Assembly: GCA_031266555.1 (NCBI GenBank) | Contig: JAISAU010000012.1 | Span: forward strand, 62,001 to 126,000 | Source: Campylobacteraceae bacterium | Lineage (GTDB): Bacteria; Campylobacterota; Campylobacteria; Campylobacterales; Campylobacteraceae | Reading direction: 5' to 3' | Length of the DNA: 64,000 nucleotides | In this document: positions 63,917 to 64,000 of the stretch, piece after piece | How the letters are laid out: each line of letters begins with the position of its first letter | Numbering within the stretch: the first letter of the stretch is position 1 | Program-made: the position numbers and the translations under genes | Notes under the pieces: model-generated | Database searches by the model: none | What the model saw: only the letters and a program-made list of their open reading frames with translations | Told to the model about the DNA's origin: nothing

Positions 63917-64000
63917 ATGCGAAACGATAACACTCCTATCGTAAAGTCTGAAAGTAGTTCGGGCTTTTTACTTTGGCAGGTAACTTCTTTATGGCAAAGA
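63917..64000 (+). CDS. MarR-family regulator, N-terminal fragment (continues past window)
   Basis: Twenty-eight codons from an ATG to the right edge: they include SSSGFLLWQVTSLWQR, which resembles the first helix of MarR/SlyA-type regulators. The rest of the gene is outside the window, so the ligand and targets are unknown. The ATG is preceded by TGGTGAAC. Confidence 0.6.
   Translation, partial: MRNDNTPIVKSESSSGFLLWQVTSLWQR

Noticed and set aside
1-64000. CRISPR arrays, rRNA genes and intact insertion sequences
   Set aside because: No regularly spaced direct repeats, no rRNA-like sequence and no transposase were seen.

Overview
The window is a stretch of a Campylobacterota (Epsilonproteobacteria) chromosome. 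The support is a PglB-type oligosaccharyltransferase with PglK, PglA and PglC; a heptose block (gmhA-hldE-hldD, then gmhB, cytochrome c, ccoS, ccoI) in the order I recall from Campylobacter jejuni; and an ispDF / HP1021-type regulator / sat / pgpA run also known from that class. The DNA is AT-rich and gene-dense. I do not assign a genus.

Layout. 1-15.2 kb (+): N-glycosylation locus. It starts with the 3' part of pglB, then GDP-fucose synthesis (manB, manC, gmd, fcl), the flippase pglK, a more AT-rich variable block (sugar O-methyltransferase, GT11 fucosyltransferase, GT2, radical SAM protein, two GT4 enzymes), galE and pglC. Together they predict a fucosylated lipid-linked oligosaccharide that is flipped and moved to protein. 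15.1-26.6 kb (mostly -): ADP-heptose synthesis for lipooligosaccharide, interrupted by a 4.6-kb insert (lipoprotein, secreted lipase-like protein, secreted MORN-repeat protein), then cytochrome c and cbb3-oxidase assembly genes. 27-38 kb: lipoproteins, paaK with an ACT protein, a sodium:solute symporter with a 57-aa accessory protein, a two-component system, a DsbC-like protein, a PhnP-like hydrolase and crcB. 37.8-44.6 kb (-): copper/silver efflux cusF-B-A-R-S without cusC. 46.1-49.5 kb (+): two tandem exported LprI/DUF1311-like proteins followed by a lysozyme-like protein whose reading frame is split at a 30-bp direct repeat. 49.5-64 kb: housekeeping genes (dnaG, a tRNA thiolase-like gene, tRNA-Ala, fsr, ABC-F, dapD, mrp, ispDF, an HP1021-type regulator, sat, pgpA) and the start of a MarR-type gene.

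Three things stand out. (1) The 8-bp palindrome TACATGTA occurs about 46 times by eye, dense between genes and absent from the variable glycan block. (2) The 46-49 kb cassette looks like a muramidase effector with two periplasmic inhibitor-like immunity proteins and a split effector tail. (3) crcB is flanked by decayed copies of the 3' ends of both neighbouring genes. All family assignments come from reading the translated sequence; no database search was run.
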